From JAHBNG01 sp039028975 (GTDB lineage: Bacteria; Chloroflexota; Anaerolineae; Caldilineales; Caldilineaceae), in assembly GCA_039028975.1 (NCBI GenBank), contig JBCCHB010000084.1, positions 1 through 64,000 of the forward strand: a stretch of DNA of 64,000 nt, written 5' to 3'. Position 1 is the stretch's first letter; each line of letters opens with the position of its first letter. The translations under genes were made by a program, and so were the position numbers. The notes under the pieces were generated by a model. That model did no database searches. It was given only the letters and a program-made list of their open reading frames with translations, and was not told the origin of the DNA. Below, one piece after another: positions 34,038 to 41,734 of the stretch.

Positions 34038-35010
34038 AGAAATTTAACCAATTCTGCCCCATGATTTTGGCTGTCTCCTCTTTGGAAAATCCCTTGTCAA
34101 GCAAGCCTTGGGTCAGGTTGGGGAAATCTGTGCTGTTCCGCAACCACTGTAGGGGGGCAGGCCACTTTTTTGATGACGCTGAGCCTTCACCATAATCTGT
34201 CGTTTTGCTCCAGCGGCCATTGCGCATCCACTCCAAAACGGCATAGTCATGGCCCACGCATAAGTCGGTACCAATCCCAATGTGATCAAGGCCAATCAGG
34301 TCAGCCGTTTGGGCCACCATATCACAAAAAGCGGTCAGGGTGCACTCTGAGCCATTAGCCAAGTGCAGTGGGTAGGCGCTAAAGCCCAACATGCCACCTG
34401 CTTGGGCCAATGCTTTCAATACAATATCTGTTTTATTACGCAGGGCTGGGTGGAAGAATTTGGGGTTGGCGTGGCTAATGGTAATAGGGCGGGCAGATAA
34501 CTCGATTGCCTCTAGTGTGCTGCGGTCGCTGCTGTGGGACATGTCAATGATCATACCCACCCGGTTCATCTCTTGGATGACGGCTTTGCCAAAGCGAGTA
34601 ACTCCTCCATCATCGTCCTCATAACAACCCGTGGCCAGCGGACTTTGGTTGTTATAGGTTAGCTGCATAATCCGCACATTGAGCTGATGAAAGATCTCCA
34701 CCAAATTAATATCATCTTCAATGGGAGAACAGTTCTGAAAGCCGAAGATGATGCCAACCTTTCCCAGCTTCTTAGCGATTCGGATATCTTCGGCTACCTT
34801 GACGGGCATGATCAAATCGCCATGCTCTTCAAACCACCGGTTCCATTGGCCGATATTGCGAATGGCTTCGACCATATTTTCCCAGTAGGCAATCGTGACA
34901 TGAACGGCAGAAAGCCCTCCTTGCTGCAGTTGTTGAAAAATAGATCGATCCCATTTAGAGTATTGCAGGCCATCGATAACGGTTAGCTCTTGGTGTATGT
35001 TGTGGCTCAT
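34012..35010 (-). CDS. M19 membrane-dipeptidase-like protein lacking the HxD metal motif
   Basis: A 332-aa amidohydrolase-fold protein of the peptidase M19 (renal dipeptidase) family. The later zinc ligands are present: His159 in IIDMSHSSD, His180 in TISHANPK and the Asp in GIGTDLCVG. The first motif, DGHND in active dipeptidases, reads DGLQY (residues 13-17), so both metal ligands are gone. The bridging Glu region reads GFQNC, with Gln92 where Glu is expected. It is therefore unlikely to be a normal binuclear dipeptidase. The downstream 590-aa gene overlaps it by 26 nt and the pca genes lie upstream on the same strand. Confidence 0.82.
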   Translation of the reverse strand: MSHNIHQELTVIDGLQYSKWDRSIFQQLQQGGLSAVHVTIAYWENMVEAIRNIGQWNRWFEEHGDLIMPVKVAEDIRIAKKLGKVGIIFGFQNCSPIEDDINLVEIFHQLNVRIMQLTYNNQSPLATGCYEDDDGGVTRFGKAVIQEMNRVGMIIDMSHSSDRSTLEAIELSARPITISHANPKFFHPALRNKTDIVLKALAQAGGMLGFSAYPLHLANGSECTLTAFCDMVAQTADLIGLDHIGIGTDLCVGHDYAVLEWMRNGRWSKTTDYGEGSASSKKWPAPLQWLRNSTDFPNLTQGLLDKGFSKEETAKIMGQNWLNFYEQSFGPA

Positions 35011-35075
35011 ATAAATAATCTACGTAATTTGTATATTCTTTGCTCCCATTCTCAATGAAGCGTAACGAGAATCCG

Positions 35076-35651
35076 CTATGCATCGAAAAAGACAGTCTCA
35101 TTGTCACCCTGTAAACGAACATCTAAGCGGTATACTAGGAGATCACTTGTTTCAACACGCATGGCAATGAGCGTTTTTCTGCGAGCAGGGTTGATTGTGA
35201 GCAACACCGGATCCATATCGTTAGCTGGCTCGTCGTCAAAGTAAATGCGGGTGACAACGTGGATCAACATACCGCGAGCAAAGATGCGCACATTGACATA
35301 AGGTGCGTTGCTGGAATGGGCAATAGCACCCGGCTTAATCGTCTCAAAGCGATAGGTACCGTTGTTGCTGGTCTCAGAGCGACCAAATCCACTGAAGTTC
35401 GGATCGGCGTTTGGATGATTCGGATCGATGGGGTGGTTGAAATAACCCCTTGTATCGGGCTGCCAGATTTCGATAAGGGCGTCATTGACTGGTTCACCAT
35501 CACCATCAAGTATCTGGCCAGTAAGCGAGATGTGTTTACCCTTGGTCTGGTCGTTGGTCAGAATGTGCTCTTTCCCCTGGTTAAAGAGGCCAAAGGAGAA
35601 AAATGGACCAACAGTTTGGCTTGGCGTTTGGCCCAGTGATTGTTTTACCAT
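35076..35651 (-). CDS. pcaG: protocatechuate 3,4-dioxygenase alpha subunit
   Basis: A protein of about 191 aa of the intradiol dioxygenase family. It starts KQSLGQTPSQTVGPFFSFGL, the PcaG N-terminal signature, and contains ALIEIWQPDTRGYFNHP then FSGFGRSET. The alpha subunit carries the vestigial site and pairs with PcaH to make the active (alpha-beta-Fe3+) enzyme, which opens protocatechuate to 3-carboxy-cis,cis-muconate. I chose the ATG at 35651; a GTG four codons earlier is possible. It lies 32 nt after pcaH. Confidence 0.9.
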   Translation of the reverse strand: MVKQSLGQTPSQTVGPFFSFGLFNQGKEHILTNDQTKGKHISLTGQILDGDGEPVNDALIEIWQPDTRGYFNHPIDPNHPNADPNFSGFGRSETSNNGTYRFETIKPGAIAHSSNAPYVNVRIFARGMLIHVVTRIYFDDEPANDMDPVLLTINPARRKTLIAMRVETSDLLVYRLDVRLQGDNETVFFDA

Positions 35652-35683
35652 AATCGTTTCCACTCTCGTATACTTTGCAACCG

Positions 35684-36403
35684 TTACTCAAACGGTGTTT
35701 GCTTAGATCCAGCCAGCACAATATCAAATCGATAGCCTAATGCCCAGCTATCTTCGGTTACATCGTGCGCGTACGTCGAAATCAGACGCTCGGCTCCCTT
35801 GACACCACCAGCGCCATCCGCAATACAGTTGAAGATCGGATCGAGGGCCAAGAGGGGATCGCCTGGAAAGTACATCTGAGTAACCAGGCGTGAAAGAAAA
35901 TCCTGACCAAAGAGCGAAAAGTGAATGTGGGCCGGACGCCAGGCATTTTCATGGTTACCCCATGGGTACGCGCCCGGTTTGATGGTTACAAATCGGTATT
36001 CACCCTGCTCGTTGGTCATACAGCGCCCCGCACCAATGAAGTTGGGATCTAAAGGGGCATCGTACTGGTCAACTTTGTGAATATAGCGTCCGCAAGCATT
36101 GGCCTGCCACAATTCAATGAGCGCATTGCGGACAGGCAGTCCCCTTTCATCTAGGACGCGCCCCGTTACAATAATCCGCCCACCCAGGGCTTCCCCGTTG
36201 ACAGCGGAATTACGCGTCAGATCACTATCCATCTCTGTAAGTTGATCATGACCGTAGACTGGCCCCGTCAATTCTGAAAGCGAGTGGGCCAGTGGAACAA
36301 GGGGTTGCTGGGGTGAGCGCTTAATTGTCGATTTGTAGGGAGAATGCAAAAAGGGTGGCTGCACATCCCAATTGATCGATGGTTGAAGGTCACTTTGTGT
36401 CAT
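35684..36403 (-). CDS. pcaH: protocatechuate 3,4-dioxygenase beta subunit
   Basis: A 239-aa catalytic subunit. The four Fe(III) ligands are recognisable: Tyr107 in ACGRYIHK, Tyr146 in KPGAYPW, and His159 and His161 in PAHIHF. An N-terminal extension of about 60 aa is normal for PcaH. It heads the pair pcaH-pcaG and follows the PcaD-PcaC fusion gene by 16 nt, so the three form one transcript for the first steps of the beta-ketoadipate pathway. Confidence 0.93.
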   Translation of the reverse strand: MTQSDLQPSINWDVQPPFLHSPYKSTIKRSPQQPLVPLAHSLSELTGPVYGHDQLTEMDSDLTRNSAVNGEALGGRIIVTGRVLDERGLPVRNALIELWQANACGRYIHKVDQYDAPLDPNFIGAGRCMTNEQGEYRFVTIKPGAYPWGNHENAWRPAHIHFSLFGQDFLSRLVTQMYFPGDPLLALDPIFNCIADGAGGVKGAERLISTYAHDVTEDSWALGYRFDIVLAGSKQTPFE

Positions 36404-36419
36404 TTGGGATTCCCTTTTC

Positions 36420-37634
36420 TCAGCCCGTTTGAGGTCTTTCTAGCTCTGCATAAACTTCCTTGGCAACCGCAAACGCTCGATTGGCGGCAGGTACGCCAGC
36501 ATAGACCGCTACTTGATGAAAGACTTCTTTCACTTCATCGGACGTGACGCCCGTATTTCGTGTCGCGCGGATGTGCATCGCTAATTCGTGCTCTTTACCA
36601 AGCGCAGCCATCAAACCAATCGTCAGTAGGTGACGGTCGCGTCTATCCAACGTACCACCAGACCAAACGGTCCCCCAAGCAAATTCAGTGATCATGCGTT
36701 GGAAGTCGGCATCAAAATCGGTCTTGTTCTGTTCAGCTCGGTCGACGTGGGCATCGCCTAAAACAGAGCGGCGAACGTCCATGCCTTGATCAAATTTGGT
36801 ATTCATTTTCCCATCTACTTTAGAGTTATCTAATTGAGTATCGCTCACATTACCCCCTGACAAAAATGCGCTGATCTTCGTTGCCATAATCTCTGGCTGT
36901 TCGATGCAAGGCAAGTGGGCTGCATCCGCTATGAGTTGGCAAGAGGCATTAGGCATCGCGTCCGCTAACTGAGCAGCATCTTCGGGGGTTGTTGCTAAGT
37001 CTTCTGCACCACATAAGACCAGCGTTGGCACCTGAATCTTGGTGACATCTGACCATAGATCTGCATCGCGAAGGGCTTCGCAGGTGCCAGTATATCCATC
37101 GACTGATGTACGAGTAAGCATATGATAGGCTCCACGACAAAGAGCTGGTTCTCTTTCGGCAAAGCTGGGTGCAAACCAGCGAGACAGGATTGCATCGCCC
37201 AAATGGGCCATACCGTTTGCTCGTAGCGTGTCGATGCGTTCGTCCCACATGTGTGGCGTGCCGATCTTGGGCGCAGTATCACAGAGTACCAAGCGCTCCA
37301 CCCGCCTTGGATAACGAGCAGCAAACTCAAGGGCTATCATGCCACCGACCGAAATGCCCACCAAGATCGCCTGCTCAACCTCTAGATGGTGGAGTAAGCC
37401 AACCATGTCCTGGGCATGTTGATGGATGGTGAATGGCGGATTTGGACAATCCGAAAGGCCATGTCCACGCTTGTCATGACGAATCACCCGGTAATCGGTC
37501 GCGAAATGTGGCACAACCGCACCCCAAATCCGTAGATCCGTGCCGAGCGAATTAATAAAGATAAGTGGGGGACCTGCAGGGTTGCCTTCATCCATATAGT
37601 GAAGGATCACATCATTAACCTCTACGAAATTCAT
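36420..37634 (-). CDS. pcaL: fused 3-oxoadipate enol-lactonase and 4-carboxymuconolactone decarboxylase
   Basis: A protein of about 404 aa joining two enzymes. Residues 1 to about 265 are an alpha/beta hydrolase (PcaD) with the nucleophile elbow GISVGG (Ser95), an Asp in CGAEDLA and a His in DAAHLPC. After a linker of about 40 residues comes a PcaC domain (VRRSVLGDAHVDRA to the end). The same fusion is known as PcaL in some actinobacteria. I chose the ATG at 37634, preceded by GAGG and 8 nt; the 25 extra residues of the open frame are unlike PcaD. pcaB, pcaI/J and pcaF are not in the window, so the pathway here is incomplete. Confidence 0.9.
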   Translation of the reverse strand: MNFVEVNDVILHYMDEGNPAGPPLIFINSLGTDLRIWGAVVPHFATDYRVIRHDKRGHGLSDCPNPPFTIHQHAQDMVGLLHHLEVEQAILVGISVGGMIALEFAARYPRRVERLVLCDTAPKIGTPHMWDERIDTLRANGMAHLGDAILSRWFAPSFAEREPALCRGAYHMLTRTSVDGYTGTCEALRDADLWSDVTKIQVPTLVLCGAEDLATTPEDAAQLADAMPNASCQLIADAAHLPCIEQPEIMATKISAFLSGGNVSDTQLDNSKVDGKMNTKFDQGMDVRRSVLGDAHVDRAEQNKTDFDADFQRMITEFAWGTVWSGGTLDRRDRHLLTIGLMAALGKEHELAMHIRATRNTGVTSDEVKEVFHQVAVYAGVPAANRAFAVAKEVYAELERPQTG

Positions 37635-37727
37635 CAACGGGGCCTCATTTTGTACTTTAGATGAGAATGCTCTTCTAGAGCCTTCCCAAAAAAGTGATTT
37701 TCCTATCACTTATGGCTGGTCAGTACT

Positions 37728-37816
37728 CTATACTCTCCGCTCCGTTTGAAAACACAAGTTTAGCCACTCTGGTAGAGCATCGGAAAGCTCCTATTTTCAA
37801 AACGACCGCAGTATAG
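37728..37816. repeat. palindromic dispersed repeat, complete copy
   Basis: An imperfect 89-bp palindrome with left end CTATACTCTCCGCTCCGTTT and right end TTTCAAAACGACCGCAGTAT followed by AG. The core includes CTCTGGTAG. It matches 41600-41686 in the same orientation and, reversed, the un-inserted form of 18146-18350. It lies upstream of the pcaL gene. Confidence 0.75.
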
Positions 37817-37873
37817 CTGGCAAGCTCATGATCTACGATTACTTATGGGAAACATTATCTGAATGTCTATAGA

Positions 37874-38254
37874 TTACGTTCGATATGGGGTGATTAAAGA
37901 ACCACCTGGGATTCGGGAGAATTCAGAGCGCTGTTCCACATACCGTTTAAGCGTGTGCAGCGATAGATAGGCATGTTCGCGTAGTAAAAATTCAGCCCGG
38001 GTCGCTTGCTTCTGCTTGATTGCATCGAGTATACCGCGATGATGCTCCTGACCCAAGAGCAACGTGCGCCATGAATGATGAATGTCACCAGATTCATGCA
38101 CAAATGCATTAGGGGATGCAAAAGGCATTTCGAGCACACGAGCCATGGCATGCTGAATAACAAAGCTATCTGCCAGAGCAATCAATGTGCGATGGAATTG
38201 ATTATTGACCTCGAAATAGATGGCAATACCTTCAGAAGAGGGAGCCCCGAAAGC
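37874..38254 (-). pseudogene. 5-prime-truncated GntR-family (FCD/FadR-type) regulator
   Basis: The frame encodes only the FCD ligand-binding C-terminal half of a GntR regulator. Recognisable pieces are EVNNQFHRTLIALADS, LLLGQEHHRGILDAIK and AEFLLREHAYLSL. Reading upstream, the frame is open as far as a TAA at 38255-38257, which directly abuts the TAA stop (38258-38260) of the ABC ATPase gene. The winged-helix DNA-binding half is missing and no start or ribosome binding site is present. It probably once regulated the pca genes next to it, and its loss looks like a deletion joining two unrelated gene ends. Confidence 0.8.
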
Positions 38255-38257
38255 TTA

Positions 38258-39310
38258 TTATTGCTTGGTCGCTTCTAGCAGAAGGGGCACAACCGATTTT
38301 CCATTGAGTGTCGGTCCGCTTGTATGCAAATGGCAGCGTACCGTGCCACCTCCATCAGCCGTCGTTTCACCGGGCATCTCTTGATGGCAAACGTCCATAA
38401 CTAGCGCACAGCGATTGGTAAAAGGGCAACCAGGTGGCAGATTGGCTGGGCTAGGCGGCTCAGCATCAATATGGTACATACGTCGTACTTCGGCACGGTA
38501 CTTTTGCCGTTCCGGATCAGGGATCGGCTCAGCAGCCAACAGCATAGCCGTGTAGGGATGGGCCGCGTCATTATAGACCCGTTCAGCTGGCCCTGTCTCT
38601 ACCAAATACCCAAGATAGAGAACGCCGATATCGTGGCTGATGTGACGCACAACGGCCAAATCATGGGCAATGAAGAGATAGGCTACGCCCGTCTTCTCCT
38701 GGATCTCCTCTAGCAAATTGATAACTTGGCTCTGGATCGACACATCCAGCGCGCTAGTCGCCTCATCACAGATGATCATCTCCGGCCCTACCGAGAGCGC
38801 CCTGGCAATCGCTACTCGCTGCCGCTGACCACCAGAAAGCTCATACGGAAAGCGTTCCATAAAGTGGCGGCCTAGACCCACCTGCTCCAGTAGCTCGCCC
38901 ACAATCTGGTCCCGTTCTTTGCCCGCACGAATGCCTCGATGTTGGGTCACCAGTTCGCCCACAATTTCACCTACTATATGGCTGGGATTGAGAGACGAGT
39001 AAGGATCCTGGAAGACGATCTGTACCTGGCTGCGATACTGCTTCTCGCGGCGACTATTCATCTGAGTCACCTCATCACCAGCTACCTTGATACTGCCCGC
39101 AACGGCTGGCGTAAGGCGCAGAATGGTTCGCGCAATGGTCGACTTCCCCGAACCAGACTCACCCACCAAACCAAAGGTCTTGCCCGGTGCTATTGAAAAG
39201 GACGCTCCATTGACCGCTTTTACGGGGGCAGGTGTCGGACCGAAGATTCGGCGACGTCCGGCGAATTCGACATATAGATTGTCGATGTCTAGATAGGATT
39301 TGTCACTCAT
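38258..39310 (-). CDS. oligopeptide/dipeptide ABC transporter ATP-binding protein (DppF/OppF-like), orphan
   Basis: A protein of about 350 aa. Walker A is GESGSGKST, the signature is LSGGQRQRVAIARAL, Walker B is MIICDEATSALD, and the oligo_HPY C-terminal domain ends with PPGCPFTNRC. This subunit normally pairs with DppD, two permeases and a binding protein; none of these is nearby. I chose the ATG at 39310, with AAGGA and 7 nt upstream; the longer frame adds 13 residues without support. Its stop is fused to a truncated GntR gene, so the rest of an operon may have been lost. Confidence 0.88.
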   Translation of the reverse strand: MSDKSYLDIDNLYVEFAGRRRIFGPTPAPVKAVNGASFSIAPGKTFGLVGESGSGKSTIARTILRLTPAVAGSIKVAGDEVTQMNSRREKQYRSQVQIVFQDPYSSLNPSHIVGEIVGELVTQHRGIRAGKERDQIVGELLEQVGLGRHFMERFPYELSGGQRQRVAIARALSVGPEMIICDEATSALDVSIQSQVINLLEEIQEKTGVAYLFIAHDLAVVRHISHDIGVLYLGYLVETGPAERVYNDAAHPYTAMLLAAEPIPDPERQKYRAEVRRMYHIDAEPPSPANLPPGCPFTNRCALVMDVCHQEMPGETTADGGGTVRCHLHTSGPTLNGKSVVPLLLEATKQ

Positions 39311-39361
39311 TCTGGCATCCTTCAATGGCATCTTAGTTGGACGAGCCAATTGCGTTTTCCT

Positions 39362-40999
39362 CTAACTTCTAGCCAATTTAACTTCATCAGGTAAATCATC
39401 TTCAGACCAGTACCCAAGTAGAATACCACGCTTCTCACGATTGTAACCACCTGTTGACCGATCAACTTGGTCTGGACTCATATCTGCACGGATTTTACGT
39501 CGTAGTGTCCATTGGAGCAAGCGCTCCTTCATTTCATCACAAATTGACTTATAGGCAGGATCGCGTCCTACATCAACAATCTCTTGGGGATCTTCCTCTA
39601 ACGCAAAGAGCATTGGCGGAAAACCATCAAAGACAATGTACTTCCACTCCTCTGTGCGTACCATGAGAGACCAACAACGCTCAAAGGGCAAGTTCAAGCT
39701 CTGCCTAGCACCTCGGTCGCTCATGTCAAGCTCGCTAACAACAAAGTCACGCCACTCATGGGGTGCATTAGATTGTGAATCTTGATGGAGCAGCGGCAAG
39801 ATCGAGCGCCCTTCCAGTCGATACGATGGCACACCGCCCATCACCTCGATAAAAGTCGGCACAAAGTCAATTGACTCTACCAACTGGTTGTTGACGGTGC
39901 CTCGGGTGACATCAGCTGCAGAACGCGGGTCTACCACAATAAGTGGCACCCGGACTGATTCCTCATGGAAAAAACTCTTCTCACCTAACCAATGATCACC
40001 CAGATAGTCACCATGGTCGCTAGTAAAGATGATGAACGTATTTTCTAGCTCGCCTCGTTCCTCTAGAAAGCCGAGCAAGCAGCCAATTTGATCGTCGATC
40101 TGCTTGATCAAGCCCATGTAGGTTGGGATGACTGCTTGGCGGGTTTCCTCAGGCACAAACCCAAGGCTAGACTGATGCTCCATATAGGCTTCGTAAACGG
40201 GATGGGGACCGGCACGCTCGCCTTCATGGCGATTGGCAGGTAGCACATGTTCAGAACTGTACATATTGTGATAGGGTGCCGGTGCAATATAGGGCCAGTG
40301 GGGTTTGATGTAGCTGAGGTGCAAACACCAGGGCTGTTCATTCTGGCTTGCTTCTCCGATAAATTCCATGGCCCGGGTTGTTGTATAGGCCGTCTCTGAG
40401 TGCTCCTCTCTAATGTTGGCGGGATAGGGCGCAGCTTCCAGAAACCAGCCACTTAAAAAGTCACCATTTTCGTCTATGGTACCGTTGGCATGGGTTTGCC
40501 AAGGGTTCTCACCTGAGTAGCCTTGCTCGCGCAGATATTGGTTGTACGTGGTGTCACGACTTCTCGTATCGTTTGGATGCAAGCCATCATCTCGCCAATA
40601 GGGTTCAAAGGCTCCTTGAGCGAGGCGCTGCCCGGCTTTCGATTGCGGGTCAATGCCGAGCCGTTCCATTCCCTCTGTGTTGGGTATAATATGGGTTTTG
40701 CCGACGAGGGCGGTACGGACCCCAAGCGGTTCCAGATAATCACCGAGAAACTGTTCCCCAATGGGCAACGGTGCGAAGTTGATCGATGCGCCATGGGAAG
40801 ATACGTAACGACCGGTATAGATCGCTGCGCGCGCTGGCCCACAAGTGGGCGATTGAACGTAGGCCCGATCAAAGCGTACACCCCGCGCAGCCAGCCGATC
40901 AATGTTAGGCGTCTTGAGATGAGGATGACCATAGCAGGAGAGATAATCCCACCGCAGCTGATCACACATGATGAACAGGATATTGGGTCGTTGGTTCAT
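39362..40999 (-). CDS. formylglycine-type sulfatase / phosphonate monoester hydrolase
   Basis: A 545-aa alkaline-phosphatase-superfamily enzyme. The formylglycine signature is SPTCGPARAAIYTGRY, with Cys53 as the residue to be converted. Metal-binding residues include Asp13 in IMCDQLRWDY and the pair in FTSDHGDYLGDH. Overall it is more like Rhizobium/Burkholderia phosphonate monoester hydrolases and choline-sulfatase relatives than arylsulfatases; the exact ester (sulfate or phosphonate/phosphodiester) is undecided. No signal peptide, so cytoplasmic. No sulfatase-modifying factor gene is next to it, so the converting enzyme must be elsewhere. Confidence 0.88.
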   Translation of the reverse strand: MNQRPNILFIMCDQLRWDYLSCYGHPHLKTPNIDRLAARGVRFDRAYVQSPTCGPARAAIYTGRYVSSHGASINFAPLPIGEQFLGDYLEPLGVRTALVGKTHIIPNTEGMERLGIDPQSKAGQRLAQGAFEPYWRDDGLHPNDTRSRDTTYNQYLREQGYSGENPWQTHANGTIDENGDFLSGWFLEAAPYPANIREEHSETAYTTTRAMEFIGEASQNEQPWCLHLSYIKPHWPYIAPAPYHNMYSSEHVLPANRHEGERAGPHPVYEAYMEHQSSLGFVPEETRQAVIPTYMGLIKQIDDQIGCLLGFLEERGELENTFIIFTSDHGDYLGDHWLGEKSFFHEESVRVPLIVVDPRSAADVTRGTVNNQLVESIDFVPTFIEVMGGVPSYRLEGRSILPLLHQDSQSNAPHEWRDFVVSELDMSDRGARQSLNLPFERCWSLMVRTEEWKYIVFDGFPPMLFALEEDPQEIVDVGRDPAYKSICDEMKERLLQWTLRRKIRADMSPDQVDRSTGGYNREKRGILLGYWSEDDLPDEVKLARS

Positions 41000-41734
41000 A
41001 TGATATTGGTGTGCAGGAATTCAAGTGCAGATGAAAAGAGCTACAAAGAATAGAGAAATAGTATGGGAATTTAAGCGGTTTGATTATATGGTGACCCAAG
41101 TGAAAAGTCAAATAACGTATTCATGAGCAACGATTACTGTTGGGTCACCCAGGGTGCCTTAGTAATTTGCACCCTAAAGTGCGGTTGTGTTGAAAAATAT
41201 CGTTCATGTTGTGGACTACGATGGTACGGATGAGGTTTGTATCCGGCGCTAAGGATCGAGAATTTAATAAAACGTAATGGAAGATCTCCCGGGTACTCGA
41301 GATGACAGAACCGTAGTTTTTGGTTTTATTTGATCTTGATTCCTAAGTCACTGACGGAGACATATCTAACGCTACGCGGGAACCAGTCTACTTGCCGTTG
41401 ATTGCGCGCTAGATTGGCATCCAACTCTGTTTTTATCATACGAGACTCGTCGATTTTGATGTCGTTTTTATTCCAGTGAACCACGTGACATATGCGAACA
41501 AAAGAAAGTGTTTTGTAGATGGTGTTCCGCTTGGTCACGCGTGCAGTACGAAAACCGGTTGCCTAGTAAGATGGCTGTGCCTAGATATTCATATGCCTTT
41601 ATACGCTCAGCTCCGTTTGAAGACGGGGTTGGTGGCCTCTCTGGTAGCGTTTCGGACCCTCTGTTTTCAAAACGACCGCTGAATAGTTATGTATTGTCGA
41701 TTTGTGGAGTGTATGAGAGGAATAGAAAATTCGT
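41000..41734. other. 735-bp divergent intergenic region
   Basis: It separates the sulfatase gene (minus) from the large secreted glycosidase-like gene (plus). It contains the repeat copy at 41600-41686. A 70-aa frame on the minus strand (41326-41538) is not recognisable and has no supporting signals. Otherwise I see nothing. Confidence 0.45.
41600..41686. repeat. palindromic dispersed repeat, complete copy
   Basis: An 87-bp copy beginning TATACGCTCAGCTCCGTTTG and ending TTTCAAAACGACCGCTGAAT followed by AG. It shares the CTCTGGTAG core and both arms with the copy at 37728-37816 in the same orientation. It ends 48 nt before the ATG of the 1054-aa gene. Confidence 0.75.

Noticed and set aside
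41326..41538. 70-aa open frame on the minus strand
   Set aside because: Not recognised, and no promoter or ribosome binding site visible.
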